A stretch of 64,000 bases of DNA from Comamonas koreensis (GTDB lineage Bacteria > Pseudomonadota > Gammaproteobacteria > Burkholderiales > Burkholderiaceae_C), in assembly GCF_014076495.1 (NCBI RefSeq), contig NZ_CP043575.1, positions 5,017,001 to 5,081,000 on the forward strand, written 5' to 3'. A model generated the notes under the pieces. The model was given only the letters and a program-made list of their open reading frames with translations. It ran no database searches and was not told the DNA's origin. Position 1 is the first letter of the stretch; the number at the start of each line of letters is the position of its first letter. Below are positions 1-11,687 of this stretch, one piece after another. A program made the position numbers and the translations under genes.

Positions 1-450
1 CACGCCATAGCGCTCGGGGTCGGTCACATGGTAGGCAAAGACACTGGCGCCCGCGTCGCGCTGCATCGCGCTGGCCAGCAGCTTGTGGAAATCATGGCCG
101 TAGAAGATGTTGTCGCCCAGCACCAGCGCGCTCGGCGCACCGGCCAGGAAGCTCTCACCAATCAAAAAGGCCTGCGCCAGCCCATCGGGGCTGGGTTGCA
201 CCGCGTATTCCAGGTGAATGCCCCACTGGCTGCCATCGCCCAGCAGCTGCTCAAAGCGCGGCGTGTCCTGCGGCGTGCTGATGATCAGGATCTCCTTGAT
301 CCCCGCCAGCATCAAGGTGGTCAGTGGGTAATAGATCATCGGCTTGTCGTACACCGGCAGCAGCTGCTTGCTGACCGCCAGGGTGGCCGGGTGCAGGCGG
401 GTGCCGGAGCCGCCCGCCAAGATGATGCCTTTGCGTGCTTGCACTGTCAT
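1..450 (-). CDS. rfbA: glucose-1-phosphate thymidylyltransferase, 3' end cut by window
   Basis: Makes dTDP-glucose from glucose-1-phosphate and dTTP, the first step of dTDP-L-rhamnose synthesis in the cytoplasm. The first 150 residues are visible and run off the left edge. They contain the nucleotidyltransferase signature GGSGTRLHP near residue 12, then [17 protein letters not shown] and GDNIFYG, all typical of RmlA. The ATG lies 2 bp after the rfbD stop, so the gene is cotranscribed with rfbB-rfbD. rfbC is not in the window and may follow beyond the edge. Confidence 0.95.
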   Translation of the reverse strand, partial: MTVQARKGIILAGGSGTRLHPATLAVSKQLLPVYDKPMIYYPLTTLMLAGIKEILIISTPQDTPRFEQLLGDGSQWGIHLEYAVQPSPDGLAQAFLIGESFLAGAPSALVLGDNIFYGHDFHKLLASAMQRDAGASVFAYHVTDPERYGV

Positions 451-452
451 GT

Positions 453-1346
453 TCAGAGAATCTCCTGCAGCATGCGCTGCACGCCGGTCTGCCAGTCAGG
501 CAAATCCAGCACAAAGCGCTGCTGCAATTTGTGGGTGTTCAAACGGGAATTGTGGGGGCGGCGCGCCGGTGTTGGGAAGGCCGAGGTGTCGACCGCCTGC
601 ACCTCCTGCGCGGTCAGATTCAGCGCCGGGTTGATCTTGCGCGCCGTCTCCAGCACAAAGCGGGCATAGCGGTTCCAGGTGGTTTCGCCACCGGCCACCA
701 AGTGGTAGATGCCGCTCAGGCCGTCACCCGATGCCATGGCGGTGCGCAGCGCATGCGCGGTCACATCGGCGATCAGGTCAGCACCGGTGGGCGCACCCCA
801 CTGGTCGTCGATGACGGCCAGCTTGTCGCGCTCCTGCGCCAGGCGCAGCATGGTCTTGGCGAAGTTGCCGCCCCGCGCGGCATAGACCCAGCTGGTGCGA
901 AAAATCAAATGATTGGCACCGCTGGCCGCAATCTGCTGCTCGCCTTCGAGCTTGGTCTGCCCGTAGACCGACAGCGGGCCGGTGGCCTGGTCCTCGCGCC
1001 AGGGCAGGTCGCCGCCGCCATCGAAGACATAGTCGGTGCTGTAGTGCACCAGCCAGGCGCCCAGCGCCTGGGCCTCGCGCGCCAGCACGCCCACGGCCTG
1101 GGCATTGATGGTGCGCGCAGCCTCGGGCTCACTCTCGGCCTTGTCCACTGCGGTGTAGGCAGCGGCATTGACGATCACATCGGGGGCCAGCGCACGCACG
1201 GTTTCGGCCAGTGCCTCGGGGCGCAGCAGGTCGCCGCACAGCGGGGTGCTGGCGCGGTCCAGCGCAATCACCTCGCCCAGCGGCAGCAGGCTGCGCTGCA
1301 GCTCCCATCCGACCTGGCCATTCTTGCCCAACAACAGTATTTTCAT
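453..1346 (-). CDS. rfbD: dTDP-4-dehydrorhamnose reductase
   Basis: Last step of dTDP-L-rhamnose synthesis: NAD(P)H-dependent reduction of dTDP-4-keto-L-rhamnose. The 297-residue length is normal for RmlD. The N-terminus has the dinucleotide-binding glycine pattern GKNGQVG, followed by YSTDYVFDG and the catalytic YGQTK (YxxxK) motif near residue 130. The next gene, rfbA, starts 2 bp downstream, and rfbB lies 58 bp upstream on the same strand. Rhamnose made here probably feeds the polysaccharide exported by the Wzm/Wzt-type transporter nearby. Confidence 0.95.
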   Translation of the reverse strand: MKILLLGKNGQVGWELQRSLLPLGEVIALDRASTPLCGDLLRPEALAETVRALAPDVIVNAAAYTAVDKAESEPEAARTINAQAVGVLAREAQALGAWLVHYSTDYVFDGGGDLPWREDQATGPLSVYGQTKLEGEQQIAASGANHLIFRTSWVYAARGGNFAKTMLRLAQERDKLAVIDDQWGAPTGADLIADVTAHALRTAMASGDGLSGIYHLVAGGETTWNRYARFVLETARKINPALNLTAQEVQAVDTSAFPTPARRPHNSRLNTHKLQQRFVLDLPDWQTGVQRMLQEIL

Positions 1347-1404
1347 CGCATCGTCCTGTCAGGCGGTCCCGGTATACAGATGCCTGGCCCGCCCACAACC
1401 GCCA

Positions 1405-2460
1405 TCAGGCGTACTGCTTGCTGACCCAGTCCTTGTAGTCACCCGACTGCACCTGGGCCACCCAATCCTGGTGGTCCAGGTACCACTGCACGGTCTTGCG
1501 GATGCCGCTGTCAAAGGTTTCAGCCGGCTTCCAGCCCAGTTCCTTCTCCAGCTTGCGCGCATCGATCGCATAGCGGCGGTCATGGCCGGGGCGGTCCTTT
1601 ACATAGCTGATCTGCTCGGCGTAAGACTGGCCATCGGCACGCGGGCGCTGGGCGTCAAGCAGGCGGCAGACATGCTGGACGATCTCGATATTGGGCATCT
1701 CGTTCCAGCCGCCCACGTTGTAGGTCTCGCCCAGACGGCCCGCCTCCAGCACGCGGCGGATGGCGCTGCAGTGGTCCTTGACATAGAGCCAGTCGCGGAT
1801 CTGCATGCCGTCGCCATACACGGGCAGGTTCTTGCCCGCCAGCGCGTTGACGATCATCAAAGGGATCAGCTTCTCGGGGAAGTGGTAGGGGCCGTAGTTG
1901 TTCGAGCAGTTGGTGGTCAGCACCGGCAAGCCATAGGTGTGGAACCAGGCACGCACCAGATGGTCGCTGGCCGCCTTGCTTGCGCTGTAGGGGCTGTTGG
2001 GCTCGAAGTTATGGGTTTCTGTGAAGGCCGGGTCGTCCTTTTCCAGGCTGCCGTAGACCTCATCGGTCGATACGTGCAGAAAGCGGAAACCGGTCTTGCG
2101 CTCGCCTTCCAGGCCACTCCAGTAGGCACGGGCGGCCTCCAGCAGGCGCAGGGTACCCACCACATTGGTCTGGATGAAATCCTCGGGGCCGTGGATCGAG
2201 CGGTCCACATGGCTTTCGGCGGCAAAGTGCACGATGGCGCGCGGCTGGTGCTCGGCCAGCAGGCGGTCGAGCAGCGCGCGGTCGCCGATATCGCCGTGCA
2301 CAAAATGGTGGCGGCTGTCGCCCTGCAGGCTTTCTAGGTTGTGCAGATTGCCCGCGTAGGTCAACTTGTCGAGATTGACCACCGGTTCATCCGAACCCGC
2401 CAGCCAGTCCAACACAAAATTCGAGCCGATAAAGCCGGCGCCTCCGGTGACGAGAATCAT
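1405..2460 (-). CDS. rfbB: dTDP-glucose 4,6-dehydratase
   Basis: Converts dTDP-glucose to dTDP-4-keto-6-deoxyglucose using bound NAD+. The protein has 351 residues, the usual size for RmlB. The Rossmann motif GGAGFIGSN is at the N-terminus, STDEVYGSL carries the catalytic Thr-Asp-Glu region and YSASK is the YxxxK motif. It is the first gene of the rfbB-rfbD-rfbA run. A GATAAT hexamer sits about 40 bp upstream of the ATG on the minus strand, but I see no convincing -35 element, so the promoter is unresolved. Confidence 0.96.
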   Translation of the reverse strand: MILVTGGAGFIGSNFVLDWLAGSDEPVVNLDKLTYAGNLHNLESLQGDSRHHFVHGDIGDRALLDRLLAEHQPRAIVHFAAESHVDRSIHGPEDFIQTNVVGTLRLLEAARAYWSGLEGERKTGFRFLHVSTDEVYGSLEKDDPAFTETHNFEPNSPYSASKAASDHLVRAWFHTYGLPVLTTNCSNNYGPYHFPEKLIPLMIVNALAGKNLPVYGDGMQIRDWLYVKDHCSAIRRVLEAGRLGETYNVGGWNEMPNIEIVQHVCRLLDAQRPRADGQSYAEQISYVKDRPGHDRRYAIDARKLEKELGWKPAETFDSGIRKTVQWYLDHQDWVAQVQSGDYKDWVSKQYA

Positions 2461-2577
2461 GGTCAGTACAGGTAGTTCAACAAATAACCGTCCATTATCG
2501 CATTGCCCTTCTGCTGCACCAGCAGCCCGCTGGCAATAGAGGGCTATGTCTGTAAGCGCATGTGGCGCAGGTCTGCG

Positions 2578-3351
2578 TCAGCCCTTGGCGCCAAAGCGGC
2601 TGTGGGCAATATGCAGCAGGCCGTCAAAAATCAGGTTTTCGACCAGCTCAAAGGGCCGCGTCATGCTGGGCATCATCTTCCAGCCGGCGCCGCCTGTCAT
2701 CACGCAGGCGGGCTCCTGGCCGCAGTGGGCCATCACATGCTGCACCATGCGCTCGACCGCACCGGCAATGGCATAGGTGCCGCCGCTGGTCAGTGCATCG
2801 CTGGTGTTGGTGGGAAATGGCCGCACCTCGCCGGTCGGCACATGCAGGCCAGCGGTGCCCGACTCCAGCGCCTTGAGCATGATGCCGTGGCCCGGCAAGA
2901 TCAAACCGCCCAGAAACTTGCCATCGGCATCGATGGCTTCGACAGTGACCGCCGTACCCACCATGACCACCACCACCGGGCGCTGGCGCCCCTGGGCCAG
3001 CACATGGTGCCAGGCGCCCACCATCGCCACCCAGCGGTCCGTGCCCAGGCGGCTGGGGTGGTCATAGCCATTGGTCAGGCCCGCCTCCGCATTGGACGAC
3101 ACCACCCAGTTAGGCGCCAGGTCCCAAATGTCCATCTGCGTCTGCACCCGGCGGCGCACCACGTCGCCGGCCACCACACAGCCGAGCATGTGCTGGGGCT
3201 CGGGCAGCTCGGCCCAGCTGCCTTCGGCCAGGCGCTCGATGTTGTCCAAGAACTCCACGCCATGGGCCAGCACGGCGGCGCCCGGTTGAGCTGCGTCATA
3301 CATCGCCCACTTGAGGCGTGTGTTCCCTACGTCGATGGCCAGAAAATGCAT
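2578..3351 (-). CDS. coaX: type III pantothenate kinase
   Basis: Phosphorylates pantothenate in coenzyme A synthesis and is the type III enzyme of the ASKHA fold. The start chosen gives [15 protein letters not shown], the conserved N-terminal phosphate-binding strand; an upstream in-frame ATG would add residues that do not match the family. Later motifs are [11 protein letters not shown] and the [14 protein letters not shown] segment. The length, 257 residues, fits CoaX. In many Betaproteobacteria coaX follows birA, but no birA is present here. Confidence 0.93.
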   Translation of the reverse strand: MHFLAIDVGNTRLKWAMYDAAQPGAAVLAHGVEFLDNIERLAEGSWAELPEPQHMLGCVVAGDVVRRRVQTQMDIWDLAPNWVVSSNAEAGLTNGYDHPSRLGTDRWVAMVGAWHHVLAQGRQRPVVVVMVGTAVTVEAIDADGKFLGGLILPGHGIMLKALESGTAGLHVPTGEVRPFPTNTSDALTSGGTYAIAGAVERMVQHVMAHCGQEPACVMTGGAGWKMMPSMTRPFELVENLIFDGLLHIAHSRFGAKG

Positions 3352-3527
3352 GGGCGGCATTATCGGCCTTTTTGCTCGCCCGCCTTGTTGCCCGTGCAAC
3401 ATCCCCGGGATCCCGCGTCTTCCCGGCACCACTGTGAATTTTTTTCAAGCGGCACCGTCTGACTTCATCGCGTTCGCAAATACCTATATATTGGACAGTT
3501 CCTGTAACCAACCCTCTAGGAGTCACC

Positions 3528-3992
3528 ATGGGACTGTTCAGCTTTATCAAGGAAGCCGGTGAGAAATTGTTCGGCGGCAAGGAAGCGGCTGCCGCTACGG
3601 CACCGCAAGACCTGAACGCGACGGCAGGCGCTGCCATCGAAAAATACATTGGCACCCAGAACCTGGGCGTGTCTGATGTGAAGGTCGCCTTTGATGCCGG
3701 CAAGGTCACCGTGACCGGTGTGGCCCCCACCCAGGCGGCGAAGGAAAAAGTCACGCTGTGCTGCGGCAATGTCTCGAGCGTCAGCGATGTCGACAACCAG
3801 ATGACCGTTACCAACCCTGAGCCAGAAGCCAAGTACTACGACGTGGTCTCGGGTGACACGCTGTCGGGTATCTCCAAGAAGATGTATGGCGATGCCAACA
3901 AGTACATGACGATCTTCGAAGCCAACAAGCCCATGCTGAGCGACCCCAACAAGATCTACCCCGGCCAGAAGCTGCGCATTCCAGCGCTGTAA
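3528..3992 (+). CDS. kbp: potassium-binding BON-LysM protein Kbp (YgaU)
   Basis: Small soluble protein of 154 residues with a BON domain (roughly 25-90) followed by a LysM domain (roughly 98-152). The N-terminus MGLFSFIKEAGEKLFGG and the end KIYPGQKLRIPAL closely match E. coli Kbp/YgaU, a cytoplasmic K+-binding protein needed in high potassium. There is no signal peptide, which agrees with Kbp rather than a wall-binding LysM protein. A good AGGAG ribosome site precedes the ATG, and a TATATA-rich stretch at 3483-3490 is a likely -10 region. It is the only plus-strand gene in the first 12 kb and ends at a strong terminator. Confidence 0.93.
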   Translation: MGLFSFIKEAGEKLFGGKEAAAATAPQDLNATAGAAIEKYIGTQNLGVSDVKVAFDAGKVTVTGVAPTQAAKEKVTLCCGNVSSVSDVDNQMTVTNPEPEAKYYDVVSGDTLSGISKKMYGDANKYMTIFEANKPMLSDPNKIYPGQKLRIPAL

Positions 3993-4008
3993 TCCAGCCC
4001 CGTCCATC

Positions 4009-4049
4009 AAAAAATCCCGCAACCGGACTGGCCGGTGCGGGATTTTTTT
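4009..4049. terminator. bidirectional intrinsic terminator between kbp and the glycosyltransferase gene
   Basis: GC-rich stem TCCCGC(A)ACCGG pairing with CCGGTGCGGGA, flanked by an A-run on the left and a T-run on the right. It can therefore end transcription of kbp (plus) and of the export operon (minus). It fills most of the 73-bp convergent gap. Confidence 0.9.
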
Positions 4050-4065
4050 CGTCCAGGCTCGCGGG

Positions 4066-6924
4066 TTAGCGGGCCTGCGCCTGCTGAAAGCGCTCGACCA
4101 GCTGGCGCAGATCCTGCTCGGCCTTGTAGATGACCGCCAGGTACTCGTGGTTGTTGATGCCCCAGAGCGAGGAGTCCATGTCGGTGGTGTGAGCCACCAA
4201 AAACGGCAAGGTGGTGACCACCCGCATCTGGGCGCGGCCCTGCAGGTAGCTGTCGATGGTGTTGGTATGCGGGTCGCGGATGGAGGAATTCCACTGCGCC
4301 AGCGCTTCGAGCGCGGGCTGCGCGTAGATGTTGTGCACCATGCTGGTCATGCGGTCGAGCACCACAAAGGTCTCACCGTCCCGCTCCTGCACCTCCAGCA
4401 CCTGGGTGCCCGGGTGGATCTTGGCGATCAGACCGGCAAAGATATCCCACTGACCGTCATGGGCAGCCAGCCAGCTATCGACGCGGGCGCGGCGCTGGGC
4501 ATAGTCGGGCGGCATCTCGACATCGTCTTCCATGATCTCCAGCTGCGTCGCCCCGGTCTGCAAGGCCTTGCGCGCCAGGTACTGGTAGCTCATCGCGCAG
4601 CCCAGCCAGCCGGGGCTGTAGCGCACGCCATCGAACACCGCCACCTCGGACTGCAGACCCGGCAAGGTCTGCTCGATGAAATGGGCGCGGCGGCGCACGG
4701 TCTCAGGCATGCTCAGCACCATGCAGCGGCCGGGCAGCGGCTGCGGCATCGTCAGCGCCTCCCACTGCGCCGCATCGATGCGGCCCAGCGCATAAAGAGC
4801 GCGCAGCACCATGAATTCAAACTGCTGGCCGCTGCGCACCACCTCATCCGCCAGCCCTTGCTGCAGCTGAGCCGGCGAGTGCACCTGCTGCTCCAGCATC
4901 TCCTGCACGGCCTGCACCATCGCCTGGGCGTCGCCCACCGGCGTTACCCGCAGCGCGGGGTTGTCCAGCAAGGCCGCATGCTGGTGGATATCGGCACTGC
5001 TCTCGGTCACCACGGGCGTGCCCAGGCTCAGACATTCGTACACCCGGGTGGTCTCAAGCAAGGCGCCTTCGTAGTAGTGGATATTGACAACCACCCGCGC
5101 CTGGCGCACGGCCTGGCGCAAGGCATCGCCAAACAGGTTGCCCTCGATGCGCACCGAGAACTGGCGCTGCAAGGCCTGCAGCATCTCCTGGCGCCGCGGC
5201 GCATTCACATCGCCGTAGAACAGCACATCGCAGTTCGGCTCGACGGGCGACAATGCAGGCTCGCCGCAGTCCTGCAACAGCTGCGAATACGCGGCCACGC
5301 CACCAATGGGCACCAGGAAGGTGTGCGGATAGCGGATGCCCTTGGTCTCCAAAAAGGCCAGGTTGGCTGGTGCATAGTCCCAGGCGGACAGCGAGTTTTC
5401 CAAGATCGCCAGGTAGTCATCAGTGAACCAACGCGGGCTGACGCTTTGCTCCATCTGAAAGACGATGCGCTTCTCACCGGGCGGCAGCTGTTTGAACATC
5501 TGCGGGCAGACCACGATGTACATATCCAGACCAAAGCCCTCGGCCGGCACATCCTGCAGCAGGCTCACTTCAAAGCCGGCCTTGCGCAGCACCTGGGCCA
5601 GCGCATGCGCAACAAACTGCGTGTGCGCCGTGGCCAAAATGCCGTAGTGCCGGTTGTTGCCAGGCAGCAAGGCTACCGCCGACCCCGGCGCGCCCCGGGC
5701 CTGGCGCATCTTGCGGCGCAGCGCATGGCGCAGCCGGCGCAGGCCAGCGGGCTCATAGGGCGCCAGCTTTTGCTGGAGCCGGAAGACCACGCGCTTGCCT
5801 TTGCGCAGCAAATCAGTGATCTGCCACATGGGCGAGAGCTTGCGCGCCAGCGCCTGCATCTGCTGGGCCTGCTGCTCGATCTGCCACTGCTTTTGCGCGG
5901 CCTCTTGCTGCAGCGCCAAGAACTTGATATCTTGTTGCTGTTGGCGGGTCTCCCACTGAGCCGTCAGCCATTGGGCCTGGGCCTGTGCCTGCTCCAACGC
6001 ATTCTGGCTTTGCTGGGCCTGGGCCTGGGTGCCCTCCAGATGGCCCCGCAGCTGCTCGCGCTCCAGCTCCAGGCTGCGGATATCCGCATCGAGCTTTTCG
6101 ATCCAGCTGTGGCGCTGCTGGCCAGCCGCTTCCAAGGACTGTATCTGCTCGCGCTGGTCGCCCAGCGCATGCTGCAGCGCCATCATCTCAGCCTTGGCTT
6201 CCAGGCGCGCGCCCAGCGCCGCAAACACGCGGCAGACTTCGCGCTGAAAGGCTGCATCACTGCGATCACAGAGGCTGCGCAGCAATGCAGGCTGCTGCGC
6301 GCCCACCAGCAACACGCCCAGGCCATTGCTGTGCGGAAAATGCAGGCTGGGGTAGCGCCCCTCCAGCTCCGCCCAGAGCTGGTGCACGCCAAAGTCATCG
6401 CGGTGCACATTGCTGTCGTGGAACAGCACCACGCCACGCTCGCTCAGCTTGGGCAGCCAGGTCTCGAAATCATGGCGCACCGCCTCATAGGTGTGCAGGC
6501 CGTCGATATGCAGCACATCCACACTGCCATCGGCAAAACTGGGCAAGGCCTCGTCAAAACGCATGCGCATCAGGGTCGAGAACTGGGTGTAGTGCGGGTC
6601 ATGGGCCTGGCGCAGGCTGGCCAAAATGCCCTCACCGTAGGCGCCCGCATGGGCATCGCCCTCCCAGGTGTCGACCGCGTAGGTGCGCGTCATCAGCCCC
6701 TGCTCCGCAATCGCCTGGCAAAAAGCCAGGTAGGAGATGCCCGAATAAGCGCCCAACTCGACCAGGCTGCGCGGCTGTGCCACCGCCATCAGCCAGGCGG
6801 CAAACGGAATATGCCCCGCCCAGGGCGCGGGATGGGTCAGATGGTAGGGCTCCATCAAGGCGGCGGGCAGCAACCAGCCATCGCTGGCGCGCGTTTGCCC
6901 CGGGAGGTCTGTCATACGATTCAT
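4066..6924 (-). CDS. methyltransferase / coiled-coil / glycosyltransferase fusion, polysaccharide-modifying
   Basis: A 952-residue multidomain protein. Residues about 30-240 are a class I SAM methyltransferase ([15 protein letters not shown] glycine loop, then [15 protein letters not shown]). Residues about 245-370 are a Gln/Ala-rich coiled coil. Residues about 425-690 look like a GT-B glycosyltransferase ([14 protein letters not shown] donor-site signature). Residues about 735-930 resemble family GT25, with MEDDVEMP as the acidic metal motif. Its start overlaps the stop of the Wzt-type ATPase gene (ATGA), so it is translationally coupled to an exporter. By analogy with WbdD it may modify or cap a cell-surface glycan; that role is inferred. 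Confidence 0.8.
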   Translation of the reverse strand: MNRMTDLPGQTRASDGWLLPAALMEPYHLTHPAPWAGHIPFAAWLMAVAQPRSLVELGAYSGISYLAFCQAIAEQGLMTRTYAVDTWEGDAHAGAYGEGILASLRQAHDPHYTQFSTLMRMRFDEALPSFADGSVDVLHIDGLHTYEAVRHDFETWLPKLSERGVVLFHDSNVHRDDFGVHQLWAELEGRYPSLHFPHSNGLGVLLVGAQQPALLRSLCDRSDAAFQREVCRVFAALGARLEAKAEMMALQHALGDQREQIQSLEAAGQQRHSWIEKLDADIRSLELEREQLRGHLEGTQAQAQQSQNALEQAQAQAQWLTAQWETRQQQQDIKFLALQQEAAQKQWQIEQQAQQMQALARKLSPMWQITDLLRKGKRVVFRLQQKLAPYEPAGLRRLRHALRRKMRQARGAPGSAVALLPGNNRHYGILATAHTQFVAHALAQVLRKAGFEVSLLQDVPAEGFGLDMYIVVCPQMFKQLPPGEKRIVFQMEQSVSPRWFTDDYLAILENSLSAWDYAPANLAFLETKGIRYPHTFLVPIGGVAAYSQLLQDCGEPALSPVEPNCDVLFYGDVNAPRRQEMLQALQRQFSVRIEGNLFGDALRQAVRQARVVVNIHYYEGALLETTRVYECLSLGTPVVTESSADIHQHAALLDNPALRVTPVGDAQAMVQAVQEMLEQQVHSPAQLQQGLADEVVRSGQQFEFMVLRALYALGRIDAAQWEALTMPQPLPGRCMVLSMPETVRRRAHFIEQTLPGLQSEVAVFDGVRYSPGWLGCAMSYQYLARKALQTGATQLEIMEDDVEMPPDYAQRRARVDSWLAAHDGQWDIFAGLIAKIHPGTQVLEVQERDGETFVVLDRMTSMVHNIYAQPALEALAQWNSSIRDPHTNTIDSYLQGRAQMRVVTTLPFLVAHTTDMDSSLWGINNHEYLAVIYKAEQDLRQLVERFQQAQAR

Positions 6925-8306
6925 GGGGAAGAGGTTTCCTGTTGCGCCTGGCCAGCCTGCAGCACGATGGACCGCATCGGAATGCCCAGCAGTCCAGTGG
7001 CCATGTTCGTGGACTCGGACTTGAAGTGCAGCGCATCCTGGATCCAGTGCTGCTGTACGTGGTCGTGCTGCGAGCCATCAGCGAGTGCGACGTCGATCGC
7101 GTAATTGCCCACCGGCATGCGGGGCATGTCAAAACTGAACTCTGCCTGCAGGACCTGGCCGCCGGCACAGGCCACGGGCTGACCCAAGTAGCTCAAATAG
7201 CTGTTGTCACCAAACACGGCCTGGCCAGTGCGGTCCTTGACCACAAAGCCGACGATGGGCGAGGCTAGAGGCTGGTGGCACTGGGCCTGGATGCGCAAGA
7301 CCACAGGCTCGCCCCCCACCACCCAATGCAGGGGGTGCTGCTGCGTATCCATCAGCCAGGCGCCGGTAATGCGCGCGCCACCCAGGCCAAACGATGGCGC
7401 CTCGGGGTTGAAGCGAAACACTTCGATATCGTTGCGCAGCGGCTCGGCGCGGAAGAAGTCGCGCCGCTGGTCATGCCAGGGCAGACCGGCATCGAAGACG
7501 GGTGCCGCCGGCGCCGCCGCAGCAGCCGGGCCACTGCCCTGCTCGGCCTCATAGCATGCCTGCATATAGCGGTCGCAGACCTCCTTGGTCGGGCCGATCT
7601 GCATCACCTGGCCCTTGTCGATCCAGACCACGCGGTCGCACAGGCTCTTGATGGCGGCCGTATCGTGGCTGACAAAGAGCAAGGTGCCGCGCTCCATGAA
7701 GCTGCGCAAAAAGCGCATGCACTTCTGGGTGAACACCGCATCGCCTACGGCCAGCGCCTCATCGACCACCAAAATATCGGCGTCCACATGGGCAATCACC
7801 GCAAAGGCCAGCCGCACATACATGCCGCTCGAATAGGTCTTGACCGGCTGGTCGATGAACTCGCCAATATCGGCAAAGGCGGCAATCGAGTCAAAGCGCT
7901 CGGCGATCTGCGCATCGCTCAGCCCGAGCAGCGCCGCATTCATCGCCACATTGTCCCGGCCCGAGAACTCGGGGTTGAAGCCTGCGCCCAGCTCCAGCAG
8001 CGCGGCGATCCGGCCATGGGTGGTGACCGCGCCGCAACTGGGCGCCAAGGTGCCGCAGACCATCTGCAAGAACGTGGACTTGCCCGAGCCATTGCGGCCG
8101 ATGATGCCAATGGTCTCACCCTTGGCCACCTGCAGGTCCAGCCCGCGCAGCGCCCAGAACTCGCGGTGGTAGGGCTTGGGCTCGCGTCCCAGGAGGCGCG
8201 AGAGGCGGGGCATCACAAACTGCTTCAAGCGGTCGCCGGGCGCGTCATAGATATGGAAGCACTTGCCCAGGCCCTGCACGTCCAGCGCGATAGCTTCAGA
8301 GGACAT
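6921..8306 (-). CDS. ABC transporter ATP-binding protein, Wzt type with C-terminal domain
   Basis: ATPase of an O-antigen or teichoic-acid type polysaccharide exporter, 461 residues. The nucleotide-binding domain (about 1-245) has Walker [10 protein letters not shown], the [10 protein letters not shown] segment before the signature region, Walker [10 protein letters not shown] and a switch His in LLFVSHD. After an Ala-rich linker, residues about 290-445 form a beta-rich domain of the Wzt C-terminal type, which in characterised systems binds the modified glycan end. The start MSSEAIAL is preferred because it overlaps the permease stop by 11 bp; the longer reading has 12 unrelated residues. Confidence 0.92.
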   Translation of the reverse strand: MSSEAIALDVQGLGKCFHIYDAPGDRLKQFVMPRLSRLLGREPKPYHREFWALRGLDLQVAKGETIGIIGRNGSGKSTFLQMVCGTLAPSCGAVTTHGRIAALLELGAGFNPEFSGRDNVAMNAALLGLSDAQIAERFDSIAAFADIGEFIDQPVKTYSSGMYVRLAFAVIAHVDADILVVDEALAVGDAVFTQKCMRFLRSFMERGTLLFVSHDTAAIKSLCDRVVWIDKGQVMQIGPTKEVCDRYMQACYEAEQGSGPAAAAAPAAPVFDAGLPWHDQRRDFFRAEPLRNDIEVFRFNPEAPSFGLGGARITGAWLMDTQQHPLHWVVGGEPVVLRIQAQCHQPLASPIVGFVVKDRTGQAVFGDNSYLSYLGQPVACAGGQVLQAEFSFDMPRMPVGNYAIDVALADGSQHDHVQQHWIQDALHFKSESTNMATGLLGIPMRSIVLQAGQAQQETSSP

Positions 8307-9123
8307 CGGCAAATCCCTTGCGCGTCTTCTGGAACCAGGCAAAGCCCAGCCAGGCGACCAGGCTGCAGGCCAGCATGCTGATAGCCCAGCCGGTCCAGTC
8401 CGGCATGCGGCCCCAGATCAGCACGGCGCGTGTCTGTTCAATGAAAAAAGTCAGCGGATTGAGCCACATCGCGGTCTGAAAGCTCGCAGGCAGCGCATGC
8501 ACGGGGAAGAAAATTGGCGAGATAAACATCAGCATGGTCGTCATCACCCCGGTGATCTGCTTGAGATCGCGGGCAAACACGCCCAGCGACGCAAAAAACC
8601 AGCCCACGCCGACACTGAGCAAGACCAAAGGCGCCCAGACCAGCGGCAGCAGCACGGCCGTGAGCGGAATCTTGCCGTTCAGCACCAGCAGCGCCACCAG
8701 CAGCACCACCAGACTGGCCAGCGCCTGGAACAAGGCCGAGCACACGGCCACGACCACCAAAATCTCCAGCGGAAACACCACGCGCTTGACGTAGTTCACA
8801 TTGGCCAGCACCAGGTGCGGGGCGCGGTTGAGCACATCCGAGAAAAGCCCGTAGACGATCAAGCCGGCGAACAGCACCATCGCAAACTGGGTCTTGGACT
8901 CAGGCCCCTCGCCCCAGCGCGCCTTGAACACCACCGAGAACACAAAGGTGTAGATGACCAGCATGCACAGCGGTATCAGCACGGCCCACAGCCACCCGCC
9001 AAGCGATCCCTTGAAGCGCTCACTCACTTCCCGGCGCGTCATCTTGACCACCAGCGGCCAGTGCGCACGCACGCTACCCACCAATGCGCGCGCAGAGGCC
9101 GCGCTGCCTACACCGACAGTCAA
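8296..9123 (-). CDS. ABC transporter permease, Wzm type
   Basis: Inner-membrane subunit of the polysaccharide exporter, 275 residues, of the ABC-2 family with about six membrane helices. The N-terminal MTRREVSERFKGSLGGWLW region is typical of Wzm/TagG/KpsM proteins, and the hydrophobic segments follow in the usual spacing. It is the first gene of the three-gene export operon. Together with the ATPase and the fusion glycosyltransferase it suggests ABC-dependent export of a surface polysaccharide. Confidence 0.93.
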   Translation of the reverse strand: MTVGVGSAASARALVGSVRAHWPLVVKMTRREVSERFKGSLGGWLWAVLIPLCMLVIYTFVFSVVFKARWGEGPESKTQFAMVLFAGLIVYGLFSDVLNRAPHLVLANVNYVKRVVFPLEILVVVAVCSALFQALASLVVLLVALLVLNGKIPLTAVLLPLVWAPLVLLSVGVGWFFASLGVFARDLKQITGVMTTMLMFISPIFFPVHALPASFQTAMWLNPLTFFIEQTRAVLIWGRMPDWTGWAISMLACSLVAWLGFAWFQKTRKGFADVL

Positions 9124-9223
9124 TGTGTCACTCCATCCATCATGAGGCGGCCAAGTTTACAGGCTCGGCGCTATTCCGACTGCCTCCCAGGCAGCTGGTT
9201 ACAAGCAGCGACGATTACAAATG

Positions 9224-9655
9224 TCACTGGGACCAGGGCAAACCCTGGTATCGCCAGCCACCGAGTTGGCCGCGTTGCCCCTGGGCATTGGCATCGCCCT
9301 CAAAGCCCTGCAGGATGTTGTAGGCTTCCAGCCCCAGTTGGCTGGCGCGCTGCGCCGCTGCCACCGAGCGCACGCCACTGCGGCACAGCAGCACGATCTT
9401 GGCGCCTGGCGCCCGCTGGGCCAGGGCCAGCAGCTGGGCATCAAAATCCGGGTTCATCGCCATGTCCGGCCATTGCTTCCAGGCAATGGCCACGGCCCCA
9501 GGCACCTGTCCCACCCAGGCGCGTTCGGCATCGGTGCGCACGTCAACCAGCACGGCCTGCTGGTTTTGCACCCAGTGCCAGGCCAGGCGGGCACCAATAT
9601 CACCGGCATAGCCATTGGCAGGCGCAATGGTCTGCTGTTCTGCGGTCAAGCTCAT
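9224..9655 (-). CDS. rhodanese-like domain protein
   Basis: Single rhodanese domain, 143 residues, cytoplasmic. The active-site loop CRSGVRS with its cysteine is intact, and the DVRTDAERAWVGQVPGA segment is the usual CH2A motif, so it should be able to carry persulfide sulfur; the acceptor is unknown. I chose the second ATG (MSLTAEQQ) because GGAAGAGG, a good ribosome site, lies just upstream of it and overlaps the first ATG. Confidence 0.88.
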   Translation of the reverse strand: MSLTAEQQTIAPANGYAGDIGARLAWHWVQNQQAVLVDVRTDAERAWVGQVPGAVAIAWKQWPDMAMNPDFDAQLLALAQRAPGAKIVLLCRSGVRSVAAAQRASQLGLEAYNILQGFEGDANAQGQRGQLGGWRYQGLPWSQ

Positions 9656-9694
9656 AGACACCTCTTCCAAAAATAGCGGGTAGACCCAGCCCCG

Positions 9695-10786
<1,092 letters not shown>

Positions 10787-10859
10787 GGCAGCTCCCCGCT
10801 CTGCGGCAGCAGTAGGTCAACAAGACACGCTCAGCGGCGGACACGGCAGTCTTTTTCCT

Positions 10860-11687
10860 TTATTTGGCAGCGGTACCCGGCTCGGCAGCGGCGGATGCTG
10901 CACCCACGGCCGCAGCGGGCGCCTGCAGCGCAGGCTTGCCCACATAGGCCTCGGGGTCCAGGCGGCGCATTTCGGACTCGATCCAGTACTCCACCTCGGC
11001 CATCAGCTCGTCGTGCTTGCGGCCCTTGCTGTCGATGGGCTTGCCGACCGACACATCGACAATGCCGGGCGTCTTGACAAAGGCCTTGCGCGGCCAGCAT
11101 TTGGCCGACGTCACCGCAATCGGCACCACCTGGGCACCGGTCATGATGGCCAGGCGCGTCGCGCCGGTCTTGTATTCGCCGCTTTCACCACGTGCAATGC
11201 GTGTGCCCTCGGGGAACATGATCACCCAGATGCCCTGGCCCAGCAGGCGCCTGCCCTGCTCCACCACCTTGTGAAAGGCGCGGCTGCCATCCTTGCGGTC
11301 GATATGGATCATGTCCAGGCTGCCAATGGACCAGCCAAAGAAAGGAATCTTCAGCAGTTCCTTCTTGAACACATAGGCCAGCGGTGTGGGCATGATGGCC
11401 GGCATCAGAAAAGTCTCGAAGGTCGACTGGTGCTTGCACAGCAGCACCACACCCTTGTCACTGCCGGGCTGGCCGGCCACTGGCAGATTCTCCATACCCT
11501 GGGTGCGAACCCGGATGCCGCAGAACCAGCCGGCGCTGTCTGCCGACAGCTTGAGCCAGCGGCGCGCCACTGCATAGCGGGCCTGGCTGCTGGCACCGCA
11601 GACCCGCAGCAGCAAGATGGTCAGGGTATAGGGAATGACCGTCAGGCCCATAAAGAGCGTGTGCAGTATCGAGCGGAGCAGTGGCAT
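10860..11687 (-). CDS. plsC: 1-acyl-sn-glycerol-3-phosphate acyltransferase
   Basis: Acylates lysophosphatidic acid to phosphatidic acid at the inner membrane. 275 residues. An N-terminal hydrophobic anchor is followed by the catalytic block KHQSTFETF, an HX4E variant of HX4D, and by FPEGTRIARGE, the second substrate-binding block. VPIAVTSAKCWPR corresponds to block IV. The last 30 residues are Ala-rich. It is followed 73 bp later by the YgjP-like gene. Confidence 0.93.
   Translation of the reverse strand: MPLLRSILHTLFMGLTVIPYTLTILLLRVCGASSQARYAVARRWLKLSADSAGWFCGIRVRTQGMENLPVAGQPGSDKGVVLLCKHQSTFETFLMPAIMPTPLAYVFKKELLKIPFFGWSIGSLDMIHIDRKDGSRAFHKVVEQGRRLLGQGIWVIMFPEGTRIARGESGEYKTGATRLAIMTGAQVVPIAVTSAKCWPRKAFVKTPGIVDVSVGKPIDSKGRKHDELMAEVEYWIESEMRRLDPEAYVGKPALQAPAAAVGAASAAAEPGTAAK

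Noticed and set aside
4147..7104. 985-codon plus-strand frame opposite the fusion glycosyltransferase gene
   Set aside because: His/Leu/Gln-rich composition typical of a shadow in GC-rich DNA; the minus-strand protein has clear domains.
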